NCBI GenBank assembly: GCA_963702535.1
Contig: CAVPDG010000004.1
Span: 620,001 to 684,000 of the forward strand
DNA: 64,000 nucleotides
Origin: CAVPDG01 sp963702535
GTDB lineage: Bacteria > Chloroflexota > Anaerolineae > Anaerolineales > UBA4823
Reading direction: 5' to 3'
Positions 26,000 through 34,499 of the stretch are shown in pieces; within the stretch, counting starts at the first letter, position 1; each line of letters starts with the position of its first letter. Made by a program: the position numbers and the translations under genes. Under the pieces are notes generated by a model. That model made no database searches. It saw only the letters and a list, made by a program, of their open reading frames with translations, and was not told the origin of the DNA.

Positions 26000-27757
26000 A
26001 TGGGAAGCAATCATAATTGGCGATATACCATCATTGGCGCTTTCCTTACTGTTTTGGCGGGTATTATCCTGATCCAGATGATCCGCCTTCAGCTCAACCC
26101 GGAGGAAGTTGGCTATTTCAAAGATCTCGGTTACGATCGCGTGCCACAAATGGTCATCCCGCCTCGCGGCTTACTCTATGATCGCTACGGGCATGAGCTT
26201 GCGGCAAATGCGAAGGTTTATGAAGTGGGACTTGAGCTTGGGCGGGTAAAAAATCCACACACCGTTGCGCTGGCTCTCAACGTGCTCCTCGGTCTGGATT
26301 ACTCGCAAGTGGTCGAGACTGCAACCAAAGAGCCTTCTTCGAAATTGGTTTATGCGGTGGTCGCCGATTTTGTCTCCAAGGAGCAGATCGACCGTCTGGA
26401 AAAATATAAAGAGGAGATCCAAAAAACGTACGGCGGCGCCCGCAATAAGGATGCTCCCAGCCTGGATGGTCTGGTTTATCGGGCGCACCTGCAGCGCAGC
26501 TACCCCGAGAGGAGCGTCGGCTCCAATCTGCTCGGCTTTGTGAATCGGGAGGGGAAGGGTGTTTTCGGAGTTGAGGCGAAATACAACGACCTGTTGGCGG
26601 GCAAGGCTCAAAAAGTTCTGATGCCGCGCGATCCCAACCTGGTCGGCGAGCTCCCCAATATCCCAGACGGCGCCAGCCTCGTGCTGACCATCGATATCAA
26701 CATCCAGGCAGCCATGGAAAAGCTCATCGACCAGGCTGTTGAGAACAACGGGGCAGAATCAGGCACCATTGTTGTCCTGGACCCCCAGACCGGTGAGATC
26801 CTGGCGGCTGCAACCACACCGCGCCTCGATCTCAACGAGTATTGGGACTACGGCAAGGTCTTTAAAGGTGAGACTCCCTTCAACCGCATTGTCAGCCAGG
26901 CTTACGAGCCGGGCTCCGTTTACAAGGTCCTCACCATGGCATCCGCCCTGGATAAAGGCGTAGTCAAGCCGGAGACCACCTTCATTGACACCGGGGTGAT
27001 TGAGGTAGGCGGCGCGTATATTTACAACTGGAACTCCGGCGCCTGGGGACCCCAGGATATGCAGGGCTGCATGCAGCACTCTCTCAACGTTTGCCTTGCC
27101 TGGGTGGCTACCCAGCTTGGCGCCAAGGACTTTTACAGCTACATGCGCGCCTTTGGCATTGGGCACTTGAGCGGTGTGGATATTGCTGGCGAGGTCTCCG
27201 GGCGTTTGAAGGTTCCAGGAGATGAAGACTGGTACGACGCCGATCTCGGCACCAACGCTTTCGGTCAGGGCGTTGCCGCCACGCCGCTGCAAATGGCGGC
27301 AGCCATCGCGGCTGTGGCGAATGACGGCAAGATGATGGCGCCGCATATCGTGCGCGCTATCGTCGATAAGGGTCAGCAATTCAATATCGAGCCACGCGTC
27401 ATCAGCGTGCCGATCAAGAAGGAAACCGCCAATACCCTGTCGGAGCTGCTGGCTCGCTCGTTGGAAGATGAAGCCTCCGATGCGTTGGTTGAAGGTTATC
27501 GCCTGGCAGGAAAAACCGGAACAGCCGAGATCCCGACCCCCTTCGGGTATTCATCCAGCGTCACCAACGCCTCTTTTGTGGGCTGGGGTCCGGTGGATGA
27601 CCCGCAGTTCCTGGTTTACATCTGGCTGGAGAAGCCCACCTCATCACCCTGGGGCTCGATTGTGGCAGCGCCCGTCTTTCGCCAGGCGGCGGAAAAGCTG
27701 GTGGTTTTGATGGATATTCCACCGGACCGCGTGAGAAAGGCTTTGACTCTCAAGTGA
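26000..27757 (+). CDS. ftsI: Penicillin-binding protein, FtsI/PbpB-type transpeptidase
   Basis: A class B PBP of about 585 residues. An N-terminal membrane helix (IIGAFLTVLAGIILIQMIRL) is followed by a dimerisation domain (IPPRGLLYDRYGHELA, SYPERSVGSNLLGFVN) and the transpeptidase domain with the SxxK motif PGSVYK, the SxN motif HSLNV and the KTGTAE motif. It cross-links septal peptidoglycan. The ATG at 26000 has GGAG 9 bases upstream; an in-frame TTG at 25994 is less likely. No PASTA domains are present. Confidence 0.93.
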   Translation: MGSNHNWRYTIIGAFLTVLAGIILIQMIRLQLNPEEVGYFKDLGYDRVPQMVIPPRGLLYDRYGHELAANAKVYEVGLELGRVKNPHTVALALNVLLGLDYSQVVETATKEPSSKLVYAVVADFVSKEQIDRLEKYKEEIQKTYGGARNKDAPSLDGLVYRAHLQRSYPERSVGSNLLGFVNREGKGVFGVEAKYNDLLAGKAQKVLMPRDPNLVGELPNIPDGASLVLTIDINIQAAMEKLIDQAVENNGAESGTIVVLDPQTGEILAAATTPRLDLNEYWDYGKVFKGETPFNRIVSQAYEPGSVYKVLTMASALDKGVVKPETTFIDTGVIEVGGAYIYNWNSGAWGPQDMQGCMQHSLNVCLAWVATQLGAKDFYSYMRAFGIGHLSGVDIAGEVSGRLKVPGDEDWYDADLGTNAFGQGVAATPLQMAAAIAAVANDGKMMAPHIVRAIVDKGQQFNIEPRVISVPIKKETANTLSELLARSLEDEASDALVEGYRLAGKTGTAEIPTPFGYSSSVTNASFVGWGPVDDPQFLVYIWLEKPTSSPWGSIVAAPVFRQAAEKLVVLMDIPPDRVRKALTLK

Positions 27758-27826
27758 TGGCGATCCTGCGATGAAGCCGCCTTTTACGCCGGATATTAGG
27801 GTTGTAGATTAACAGGAAATTCCTAT

Positions 27827-29248
27827 ATGCTGACCCTGGCTGACATACTCGAATCGTTAACGGGGTTCCGTTTTTCGCAAGCCAGCCAGGTCATCACCGA
27901 AGCGAGCGTCGACTCCCGCCAGGTCATCCCGGGCGCGCTGTTTGTGGCGATACCGGGGGAGCGGGTAGATGGGCACCAGTTTGTGGATGACGCCCTGCAC
28001 AGGGGCGCTCAGGTCGCCCTCATCGAAAGGGAAGTCGACACCAGCTTCCCCATCGTTGACCTGCGCCAGGGGCGCTTTACAGCTGCATCGGTTTGTCCCG
28101 AGCTGCCGTGCTGTCTGTGGGTGGATCAGACCATCCACGCTTTGCAGCAGGTTGCCCGGTTCTGGCGGCGCAGGTTGGATCTGCGCGTGATCGGTATTAC
28201 CGGCAGCGTCGGTAAATCGACCACCAAGGAATTGATCGCAGAAGTACTCGGTCAGCGTTATCGCACCTTAAAAAATCCGGGAAACCTGAATAACGAGATC
28301 GGTCTGCCTCTCACCCTGTTACGTCTGGGCGAGGGCTACGAGGCCGCCGTCCTGGAGATGGGCTTCTACGTTCCGGGTGAGATCGCCCTGTTGTGTGACA
28401 TTGCCCTGCCTCAAGTGGGCGTCGTTACCAACATCGGTACGGTGCACGCCGAGCGGGCTGGCTCGCAGGAGGCGATCGCCCGCGGCAAAGCCGAGCTGGT
28501 GGAATCCCTGCCAGCCGCCCCTGCTGGTGTGGCTGTCCTGAACTATGACGATCCCTGGGTGCGAGACATGGCTCTGCAGACCAGCGCCCGGGTGTTCTTC
28601 TACGGTCTGGATCCACACGCCGACATCTGGGCGGATGAGGTCGAAGGTATCGGGCTGGAAGGGGTCCGCTTTCGTCTTCATTATCGCAACGAGGTCCTTC
28701 ACCTGCGCGTCCCGCTGATCGGTCGCCACTCTGTGCATACGGTCTTGCGCGCGGCCGCCGTTGGCTTGGTTGAAGGGCTGACCTGGCAGGAGATCGTCTC
28801 CGGGCTGCGCTCGGGACATGCGCAGCTCAGGCTGGTAGCGGTGCGCACCAAGAGCGGGGCGTTGATGCTGGATGATACCTACAACGCCTCGCCCGAATCC
28901 ACGCTTGCAGCATTGAACCTGCTGAGCGAGATCGAAGGGCATAAGATCGCGGTTTTGGGAGATATGTTAGAGCTGGGACCCTATACGCAGGTTGGGCACG
29001 AGATGGTGGGTGTGCGCGCCGCTGAAGTCGTCGATGAACTGGTTACCGTCGGGGAGCTGGGGCGCATGATCGCCGCCTCTGCCCGGGGCGCGGGTATGAA
29101 GAATGAGCTCATCACGGAGTTCGCAGACACCCAGGAAGCCATCGCCTACCTGGAAGCGCACCTGACCGCGCAAGACGTCGTGCTGGTGAAAGGCTCGCAT
29201 GGTGTTCGTATGGATCGCATCGCCGCCGCTATGGAGTATCGTAAATGA
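27827..29248 (+). CDS. murF: UDP-MurNAc-tripeptide--D-Ala-D-Ala ligase
   Basis: A 473-residue Mur ligase with the MurF N-terminal domain (VDSRQVIPGALFVAIPGERVDGHQF), the ATP loop GITGSVGKSTTKELI, the lysine region KNPGNLNNEIGLPLTLL and the C-terminal DDTYNASPESTLAAL. It adds D-Ala-D-Ala to the stem peptide in the cytosol. In most dcw clusters murE stands between ftsI and murF; here murF follows ftsI directly. Its stop overlaps the mraY start by 4 bp. Confidence 0.95.
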   Translation: MLTLADILESLTGFRFSQASQVITEASVDSRQVIPGALFVAIPGERVDGHQFVDDALHRGAQVALIEREVDTSFPIVDLRQGRFTAASVCPELPCCLWVDQTIHALQQVARFWRRRLDLRVIGITGSVGKSTTKELIAEVLGQRYRTLKNPGNLNNEIGLPLTLLRLGEGYEAAVLEMGFYVPGEIALLCDIALPQVGVVTNIGTVHAERAGSQEAIARGKAELVESLPAAPAGVAVLNYDDPWVRDMALQTSARVFFYGLDPHADIWADEVEGIGLEGVRFRLHYRNEVLHLRVPLIGRHSVHTVLRAAAVGLVEGLTWQEIVSGLRSGHAQLRLVAVRTKSGALMLDDTYNASPESTLAALNLLSEIEGHKIAVLGDMLELGPYTQVGHEMVGVRAAEVVDELVTVGELGRMIAASARGAGMKNELITEFADTQEAIAYLEAHLTAQDVVLVKGSHGVRMDRIAAAMEYRK

Positions 29249-30243
29249 GCCAATCGTCTCTGGCGTTAGCTTTGGCGGGTATCAGCTTCATGATCGCGGT
29301 CATCTGGGGAACGCCCTTGCTGCGGGTGTTGCGCCATCTCAAGATCGGCAAAGCCATCCGCGTCGAGGGACCGCAGCGCCACATCACCAAAACGGGCACG
29401 CCGACCATGGGCGGATTGATGATCGTCCTGCCGGTCCTGCTCATCACGGTTTTGATGAACGCTACCCCCCTCCTGGGCTTCAAGCGCACAGGGCGCTCGG
29501 TGCTCTTGCCGTTGGGCGTTCTGGTGCTCTTTGCTCTGCTCGGCGCGGTGGACGATTGGAAAGGGTTGCGTGGCGAAGGCTTGAGCGCCCGCACCAAGTT
29601 CTTCTTCCAGACCTTGATCGCCCTGGTTGCAGCCATCGGCTTGTACTACTACCTGGAAGTCCCGCAGTTTTACCGACCCGGTGTGAAAGGAGAGCTTGAG
29701 CTGTTCGGCGTTTGGTATATCCCGCTCGCGGTGTTCTGGATTGTCGGCATGTCCAACGCCGTCAACTTCACAGATGGCCTGGATGGTATGGCTGGCTTGA
29801 TCTCCGCAACGGCTTTCGCCACCTTCGGCGGGATTGCTTTGCTGCAAGGGCAGACGTTCCTGGCTCGCTTCAGCTTTACGCTCGTCGGGGCGATCTTCGG
29901 CTTTCTGTGGTACAACGTGCATCCGGCGCAGCTCTTCATGGGAGATACAGGCTCTCTCTCGCTGGGAGCCACGCTTGCCGTGATTGCGCTGATGACCGGG
30001 CAGTGGATCTTGTTACCCATCGTTGCCATCATACCGGTGAGCAATGTGCTCTCGGTCATGATCCAGACGGCCTATTTCAAGTACACCCGCCGGCGTTTTG
30101 GTGAAGGGAGGCGGATTTTCAAGATGGCGCCTCTCCACCACCATTTCGAGCTCTCCGGTTGGAGCGAGACCCAGGTTGTCCAGCGCTTCTGGCTGGTTTC
30201 GCTTTTAGCCGCCATGGTGGCAGTGGCTTTAGCGGTGGTCTGA
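29245..30243 (+). CDS. mraY: Phospho-N-acetylmuramoyl-pentapeptide transferase
   Basis: A 332-residue multi-pass membrane enzyme that moves phospho-MurNAc-pentapeptide to undecaprenyl phosphate, forming lipid I. Conserved sites: KTGTPTMGGL near the N terminus, DD in GAVDDWKGLRGEG, NAVNFTDGLDGMAG, HPAQLFMGDTGSLSLGA and the cytosolic KMAPLHHHFELSGWSE motif. ATGA overlap with murF indicates coupling. About ten hydrophobic helices are visible. Confidence 0.96.
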   Translation: MSQSSLALALAGISFMIAVIWGTPLLRVLRHLKIGKAIRVEGPQRHITKTGTPTMGGLMIVLPVLLITVLMNATPLLGFKRTGRSVLLPLGVLVLFALLGAVDDWKGLRGEGLSARTKFFFQTLIALVAAIGLYYYLEVPQFYRPGVKGELELFGVWYIPLAVFWIVGMSNAVNFTDGLDGMAGLISATAFATFGGIALLQGQTFLARFSFTLVGAIFGFLWYNVHPAQLFMGDTGSLSLGATLAVIALMTGQWILLPIVAIIPVSNVLSVMIQTAYFKYTRRRFGEGRRIFKMAPLHHHFELSGWSETQVVQRFWLVSLLAAMVAVALAVV

Positions 30244-30259
30244 GGAAGGTTGTGAGGCG

Positions 30260-31639
30260 ATGAGTCAGGCTGGACGTTGGAGCGGAAAGCGGGTGGTGAT
30301 CCTGGGGGCTGCCAGGCAGGGTATTGCCCTGGCTCGCTTCCTGGTTGCGAACGGCGCCCGGGTCGTATTGAGCGACCAGCGCCGGTTTGAAGACCTGCTC
30401 GATGCTCGCAAGGCACTGGCTGACCTACCGCCAGGGTCGTTGGAGTGGGTTTGTGGTGGGCACCCGCTGGAGATGTTGGCTGGAGCCGATCTAGTCTGTC
30501 CCTCGGGGGGCGTGTCGCTCGACCAGCCGCTGGTCGTCCAGGCGCTGCAGAGAGGCATACCCCTCTCGAACGACTCGCAGATCTTCCTGGAGGAAACCCC
30601 GGCGAAGGTGATCGGGATAACAGGCTCTGCGGGAAAAACCACCACCACCAGCCTGGTCGGCAGGATGGCGCAAGCTGCGGTCCGGGGCAGCCCGGCGAAG
30701 GCATGGACGGGTGGGAACATCGGCTCGCCGTTGATTTCTGTGGTGGACGAGATGAAAGTGGGAGACCTGGCGGTTATGGAGCTGTCGAGCTTCCAGTTAG
30801 AGATCATGACCCGCTCGCCCCAGGTAGCGGCTGTGCTGAATATCACGCCCAACCATCTGGACCGGCACAGCAGCATGGGCGCTTACACAGCCGCCAAGGT
30901 GCAAATCCTGGCGCACCAGTCGGCTGGCGAGGTAGCTGTGCTTGGGCGCGATGACCCCGGCGCGTGGGGTCTGAAAGACAACGTGCGTGGAAAATTGGTG
31001 AGCTTTGGCAGCCAGCAAGTCAGGGACATGCCGGGAACGTATCTTAAAAACGAAAAACTCATCCTGTGGGATGGCACGGCTGAGACGGCTCTGATAGAGC
31101 AATCCAGCGTCGAGCTGCGCGGGCAGCATAATTTGCTCAACGTGCTGGCAGCCTGCGCGATCGCCTTTGCCGCCGGCTTGTCTGTGGAAGCCATGCGTGC
31201 GGGTGTAGATGGCTTTCGCGGCGTGCCGCACCGCCTGGAGTTCGTCCGCACCTGGGGCGGCGCGAGCTGGTACAACGATTCGATTGCCACCGCCCCGGAG
31301 CGCTCTATGGCAGCCATCCGCTCCTTCGAAGAGCCGCTGGTTTTGCTCGCCGGCGGGCGAGACAAGAACCTTCCATGGGATGATTTTGCGCAGCTTGTGC
31401 GGCAGCGCGTGGAGCATGTTGTCTTGTTCGGTGAAGCTGCGCAAAAGATTGCAGCCGCATTGGGTCCAGGAGCAGCGGTGACCCTGTGCGGAAATCTTGA
31501 GCAAGCGGTCGCAGCCGCTGCTCGGGTGGTAAAGCCTGGCGATGTGGTGCTGCTCGCACCTGGTGGTACAAGTTTTGATGAGTTCAAAGATTTCGAGGAG
31601 CGAGGAGAATGTTTCCTACGACTGGTGATGCAACTGTAA
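30260..31639 (+). CDS. murD: UDP-MurNAc-L-Ala--D-glutamate ligase
   Basis: A 459-residue MurD. An N-terminal Rossmann domain (RVVILGAARQGIALARFL) is followed by the ATP loop GITGSAGKTTTTSL, VMELSSFQLE, NITPNHLDRH and the C-terminal GGRDKNLPW loop. It adds D-glutamate to UDP-MurNAc-L-Ala. Its 3' end overlaps ftsW by 31 bp. mraY ends 16 bp upstream. Confidence 0.95.
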   Translation: MSQAGRWSGKRVVILGAARQGIALARFLVANGARVVLSDQRRFEDLLDARKALADLPPGSLEWVCGGHPLEMLAGADLVCPSGGVSLDQPLVVQALQRGIPLSNDSQIFLEETPAKVIGITGSAGKTTTTSLVGRMAQAAVRGSPAKAWTGGNIGSPLISVVDEMKVGDLAVMELSSFQLEIMTRSPQVAAVLNITPNHLDRHSSMGAYTAAKVQILAHQSAGEVAVLGRDDPGAWGLKDNVRGKLVSFGSQQVRDMPGTYLKNEKLILWDGTAETALIEQSSVELRGQHNLLNVLAACAIAFAAGLSVEAMRAGVDGFRGVPHRLEFVRTWGGASWYNDSIATAPERSMAAIRSFEEPLVLLAGGRDKNLPWDDFAQLVRQRVEHVVLFGEAAQKIAAALGPGAAVTLCGNLEQAVAAAARVVKPGDVVLLAPGGTSFDEFKDFEERGECFLRLVMQL

Positions 31640-32883
31640 GCCGCAACGAGGGTCCTCCGGATATGGTCGCCCGACCTTCCGGTAAGCGCCGCTCGGTTCA
31701 TCTGGGGATCGATGTTCCCTTACTCATCGTGACAGCCATCTTGCTGATCTTCGGTCTGCTGATGGTCTACTCGGCAAGCTGGGATTACTCCTACCAGCTT
31801 TACGGCTCGGCGACCCGCATCTTCTCCCGCCAGCTGCTCTTCATGGGATTGGGGATCACCGCTGCGGTTGTGCTCACCTTCCTGGACTATCACTTCTGGC
31901 GCCGCCTGGCAGTTCCCGCTATGGGTGTGACCATCGTTATGCTCCTGGGCGTGCTCTTTGTCAACGAGATGCGCAACGGCGCCGTGCGTACCCTGTGGGG
32001 CGGTTCCATCCAGCCTTCAGAGCTTGCCAAGCTGGTCACGGTCATCTACCTTTCTATCTGGCTGTATTCCAAGCGCGAGCATCTCGGCGATATCAGCCTG
32101 GGTCTGTTCCCGCTGGCGGGTATCCTGGGTGTGGTGGGCGGGTTGATCTTCATCCAGCCCGACCTGAGCGCTGTGATCACGATCTTCTTCCTGGGGGGCA
32201 CGCTCTTCTTCCTGGCTGGAGGCGACCTGCGCCAGATTGGTTTCGTGATACTGGTGGCTATCCTGGTCGGCTGGCTGGTGGTGATGTTGAGCTCCACCGG
32301 CAGCGACCGCGTGGCGAGTTACCTGGCGGGCTTGCAGGACCCCAGGGATGCTTCTTACCATGTCCAGCGATCCTTCGAAGCCTTTGCAAGAGGCGGCTGG
32401 GTGGGTGTGGGAATTGGTAACGCCCAGACCAAGCTCACCGGTCTGCCCGTGCCACCTACGGATAGCATTTTTGCGGTCATCGGCGAGGAAACCGGCATCC
32501 TGGGCGCCGCAGCGTTGATCTGCCTGTACGCTGTCATCATGTGGCGCGGCTTGACCATTGCCCGCCGCTCTCCGGATGAACTGGGCGCCTTATTAGCAGC
32601 CGGTATGTGCATCTGGCTGGCGGTGGAAGCTTTCATCAACATGGCAGTCATGTTGAACATCCTGCCTTTTGCAGGAAACGCTCTGCCCTTCGTCAGCGCC
32701 GGTGGGTCGAACCTGGTCGTTTCTCTGGCGGCGATCGGCATTTTGTTGAATATCTCGCGCCTCTCGGTGCGGAAGCAAGAAGATGATTGGAGCCTTTATC
32801 GTGCGTTTGCTGATCTGCGCAGGCGGGACCGGCGGCGGCGTGTATCCCGCTCTCGCCGTCCTGCAGGCACTTCAAAGGCTTGA
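31609..32883 (+). CDS. ftsW: SEDS glycosyltransferase FtsW
   Basis: A 424-residue SEDS-family peptidoglycan polymerase of the septum. About ten membrane helices are visible, with signature segments GLLMVYSASWDYSY, SIQPSELAKLVTVIYLSIW, FIQPDLSAVITIFFL, GVGIGNAQTKLTGLPVPPTDSIFAVIGEETG and FVSAGGSNLVVSLAAIGILLNISR. A GAGGAGA site precedes the ATG inside murD. The C-terminal basic tail (RRRDRRRRVSRSRR) overlaps murG by 83 bp, an unusually long overlap; a frame error near the end cannot be excluded. Confidence 0.94.
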   Translation: MFPTTGDATVSRNEGPPDMVARPSGKRRSVHLGIDVPLLIVTAILLIFGLLMVYSASWDYSYQLYGSATRIFSRQLLFMGLGITAAVVLTFLDYHFWRRLAVPAMGVTIVMLLGVLFVNEMRNGAVRTLWGGSIQPSELAKLVTVIYLSIWLYSKREHLGDISLGLFPLAGILGVVGGLIFIQPDLSAVITIFFLGGTLFFLAGGDLRQIGFVILVAILVGWLVVMLSSTGSDRVASYLAGLQDPRDASYHVQRSFEAFARGGWVGVGIGNAQTKLTGLPVPPTDSIFAVIGEETGILGAAALICLYAVIMWRGLTIARRSPDELGALLAAGMCIWLAVEAFINMAVMLNILPFAGNALPFVSAGGSNLVVSLAAIGILLNISRLSVRKQEDDWSLYRAFADLRRRDRRRRVSRSRRPAGTSKA

Positions 32884-33976
32884 GCGTCCGTCCGAGCCGG
32901 GCAGCCAGCCGCGCAGGGTGGACGAGGACACCTCGCAACTGGAAGTCTTATGGATCGGCGGCGTTGGAGGCATGGAGGCTGAACTGGTAAAGCGAGCAGG
33001 TGTACCATTCGAAGCCATACCGGCAGCCGGTGTTCACGGCGTCGGTTTGCGCGCCCTGCCGGGCAATCTCTGGAAGCTGGTCCAGGGGTTCCTTCAGGCG
33101 CGCCGCCTGATCCACAGCTTCCAACCCCAGGTGATGTTGTTCACAGGCGGCTTCGTGGCGGTCCCTGTCGCCCTTGCCGGCAGGCTGGGGGTGGGCAGCC
33201 GTGCGCGCAACCTGCTCTACGTGCCGGATATCGAGCCGGGTCTGGCGTTGAAAACCCTGGCGCGCTTCGCCAGCTGTATCGCTGTGACCGTGGCGGAAAG
33301 CCGTGAATATTTCAGCGCTTACAAGGATGTCGTCGTCGCCGGTTACCCCACCCGTCCGGAGCTACAGCCAATGGCGCCGGCAGCAGCTCGGAAGACCTTC
33401 GGGTTGGCTGCAGAGCTCCCCACGCTGCTCGTGCTGGGCGGCAGCAAAGGGGCGCGCTCGATCAACCGGGCAATCCTGGCATCCCTGCCCAGCTTGTTGC
33501 AGGATATGCAGGTCTTGCACGTCACCGGTCAGCTGGATTGGAGCGAGGTCGAGGCAGCCCGCGTGAAGCTGGCAGAATCCACGCCGCCGCAGCTGCTCAG
33601 CCGCTACCATATTTACCCCTACCTGCATGAGGAGATGGCAGCCGCCTTCTCCGCCGCCGACCTGCTGGTTTCCCGCGCCGGCGCTTCCACCCTGGGAGAG
33701 TTGCCGCTCTTCGCCCTCCCGGCGATCCTGGTTCCGTATCCGCATGCCTGGCGCTACCAGCAGGTGAATGCTCAATACCTGGCAGAGCGCGGCGCTGCCG
33801 AGATCATCCAGGATGCAGACCTCGCCGCTCAGTTTGGAGCAGCTGTTAACCGGCTGCTGGCAGATGCGCCCCGCCTGCAATCGATGCGCGCCAACATGCG
33901 CTTGTTGAGCAAACCGGACGCCGGGGTTACGCTTGCCAACCAGGTGCTATCCCTTGCCAGGGTTACGCGGAGATAG
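32801..33976 (+). CDS. murG: UDP-GlcNAc--lipid I N-acetylglucosaminyltransferase
   Basis: A GT-B glycosyltransferase of about 391 residues that makes lipid II. Key sites: VRLLICAGGTGGGVYPALAVL (first G-loop), LFTGGFVAVPVALA, VLGGSKGARSINRAI (second G-loop) and the UDP-binding VSRAGASTLGELPLFALPAILVPYPHA. The second residue group usually reads GGTGGHIYPALA; here His is replaced by Gly-Val. I place the start at GTG 32801, with GGAG 8 bases upstream, because this gives the normal family N terminus; an ATG at 32783 is also in frame. Confidence 0.93.
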   Translation: MRLLICAGGTGGGVYPALAVLQALQRLERPSEPGSQPRRVDEDTSQLEVLWIGGVGGMEAELVKRAGVPFEAIPAAGVHGVGLRALPGNLWKLVQGFLQARRLIHSFQPQVMLFTGGFVAVPVALAGRLGVGSRARNLLYVPDIEPGLALKTLARFASCIAVTVAESREYFSAYKDVVVAGYPTRPELQPMAPAAARKTFGLAAELPTLLVLGGSKGARSINRAILASLPSLLQDMQVLHVTGQLDWSEVEAARVKLAESTPPQLLSRYHIYPYLHEEMAAAFSAADLLVSRAGASTLGELPLFALPAILVPYPHAWRYQQVNAQYLAERGAAEIIQDADLAAQFGAAVNRLLADAPRLQSMRANMRLLSKPDAGVTLANQVLSLARVTRR

Positions 33977-33979
33977 ACC

Positions 33980-34498
33980 ATGATGACATTGACCTTTGCT
34001 TTTTGGATGTTAGTCCTAATCACTGCCATTATCGGTGCGATGCGCGGCTGGGCAAAGGAGCTGCTGGTCACCTTCAGCGTTATCCTGGCGCTCTTCATTA
34101 TTGAGGTTTCTATTCGTTATATTCCGCCTATTCAAGCTTTCTTCTCGCCCCCCAATGATTTGACAGAGTTCTGGGTGCAAACGATCATCTTGTGTATGTT
34201 GGTCTTCTTCGGCTACCAGTCGCCGAATATCGCCAAGTTTGCCAGTCCGCGTTTTGCCCGCGAGCGGCTGTCGGATTCTCTCCTCGGCTTCTTCCTGGGC
34301 GCAATCAACGGCTTCTTGATCTTTGGCTCGATCTGGTTCTTCATGATCGCATCGGGTTACCCATTCCCGGATTACATATCCAGGCCGCCGGAGCCCCCGG
34401 CGATCCTGGCTTATTTACCGCCGGTGTGGTTGAATATTCCGGTGATTTATTTTGCCATTGCGGTATCGTTCCTCTTTATTCTGGTGGTGTTCATTTAG
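33980..34498 (+). CDS. CvpA-like multi-pass membrane protein
   Basis: A 172-residue protein with four to five membrane helices, beginning FAFWMLVLITAIIGAMRGWAKELLVTFSVILALF. The first-helix pattern with a conserved glycine and RGW/KEL turn resembles the CvpA (colicin V production) family, but the match is only moderate. It sits between murG and murC, 4 bp after murG and 1 bp before the murC start, so it is translated with cell-wall genes. Role unknown; CvpA proteins have been linked to envelope homeostasis. Confidence 0.6.
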   Translation: MMTLTFAFWMLVLITAIIGAMRGWAKELLVTFSVILALFIIEVSIRYIPPIQAFFSPPNDLTEFWVQTIILCMLVFFGYQSPNIAKFASPRFARERLSDSLLGFFLGAINGFLIFGSIWFFMIASGYPFPDYISRPPEPPAILAYLPPVWLNIPVIYFAIAVSFLFILVVFI

Positions 34499-34499
34499 G

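Noticed and set aside
30883..31701. 272-codon minus-strand frame inside murD
   Set aside because: Antisense to a conserved Mur ligase with no ribosome binding site or family match.
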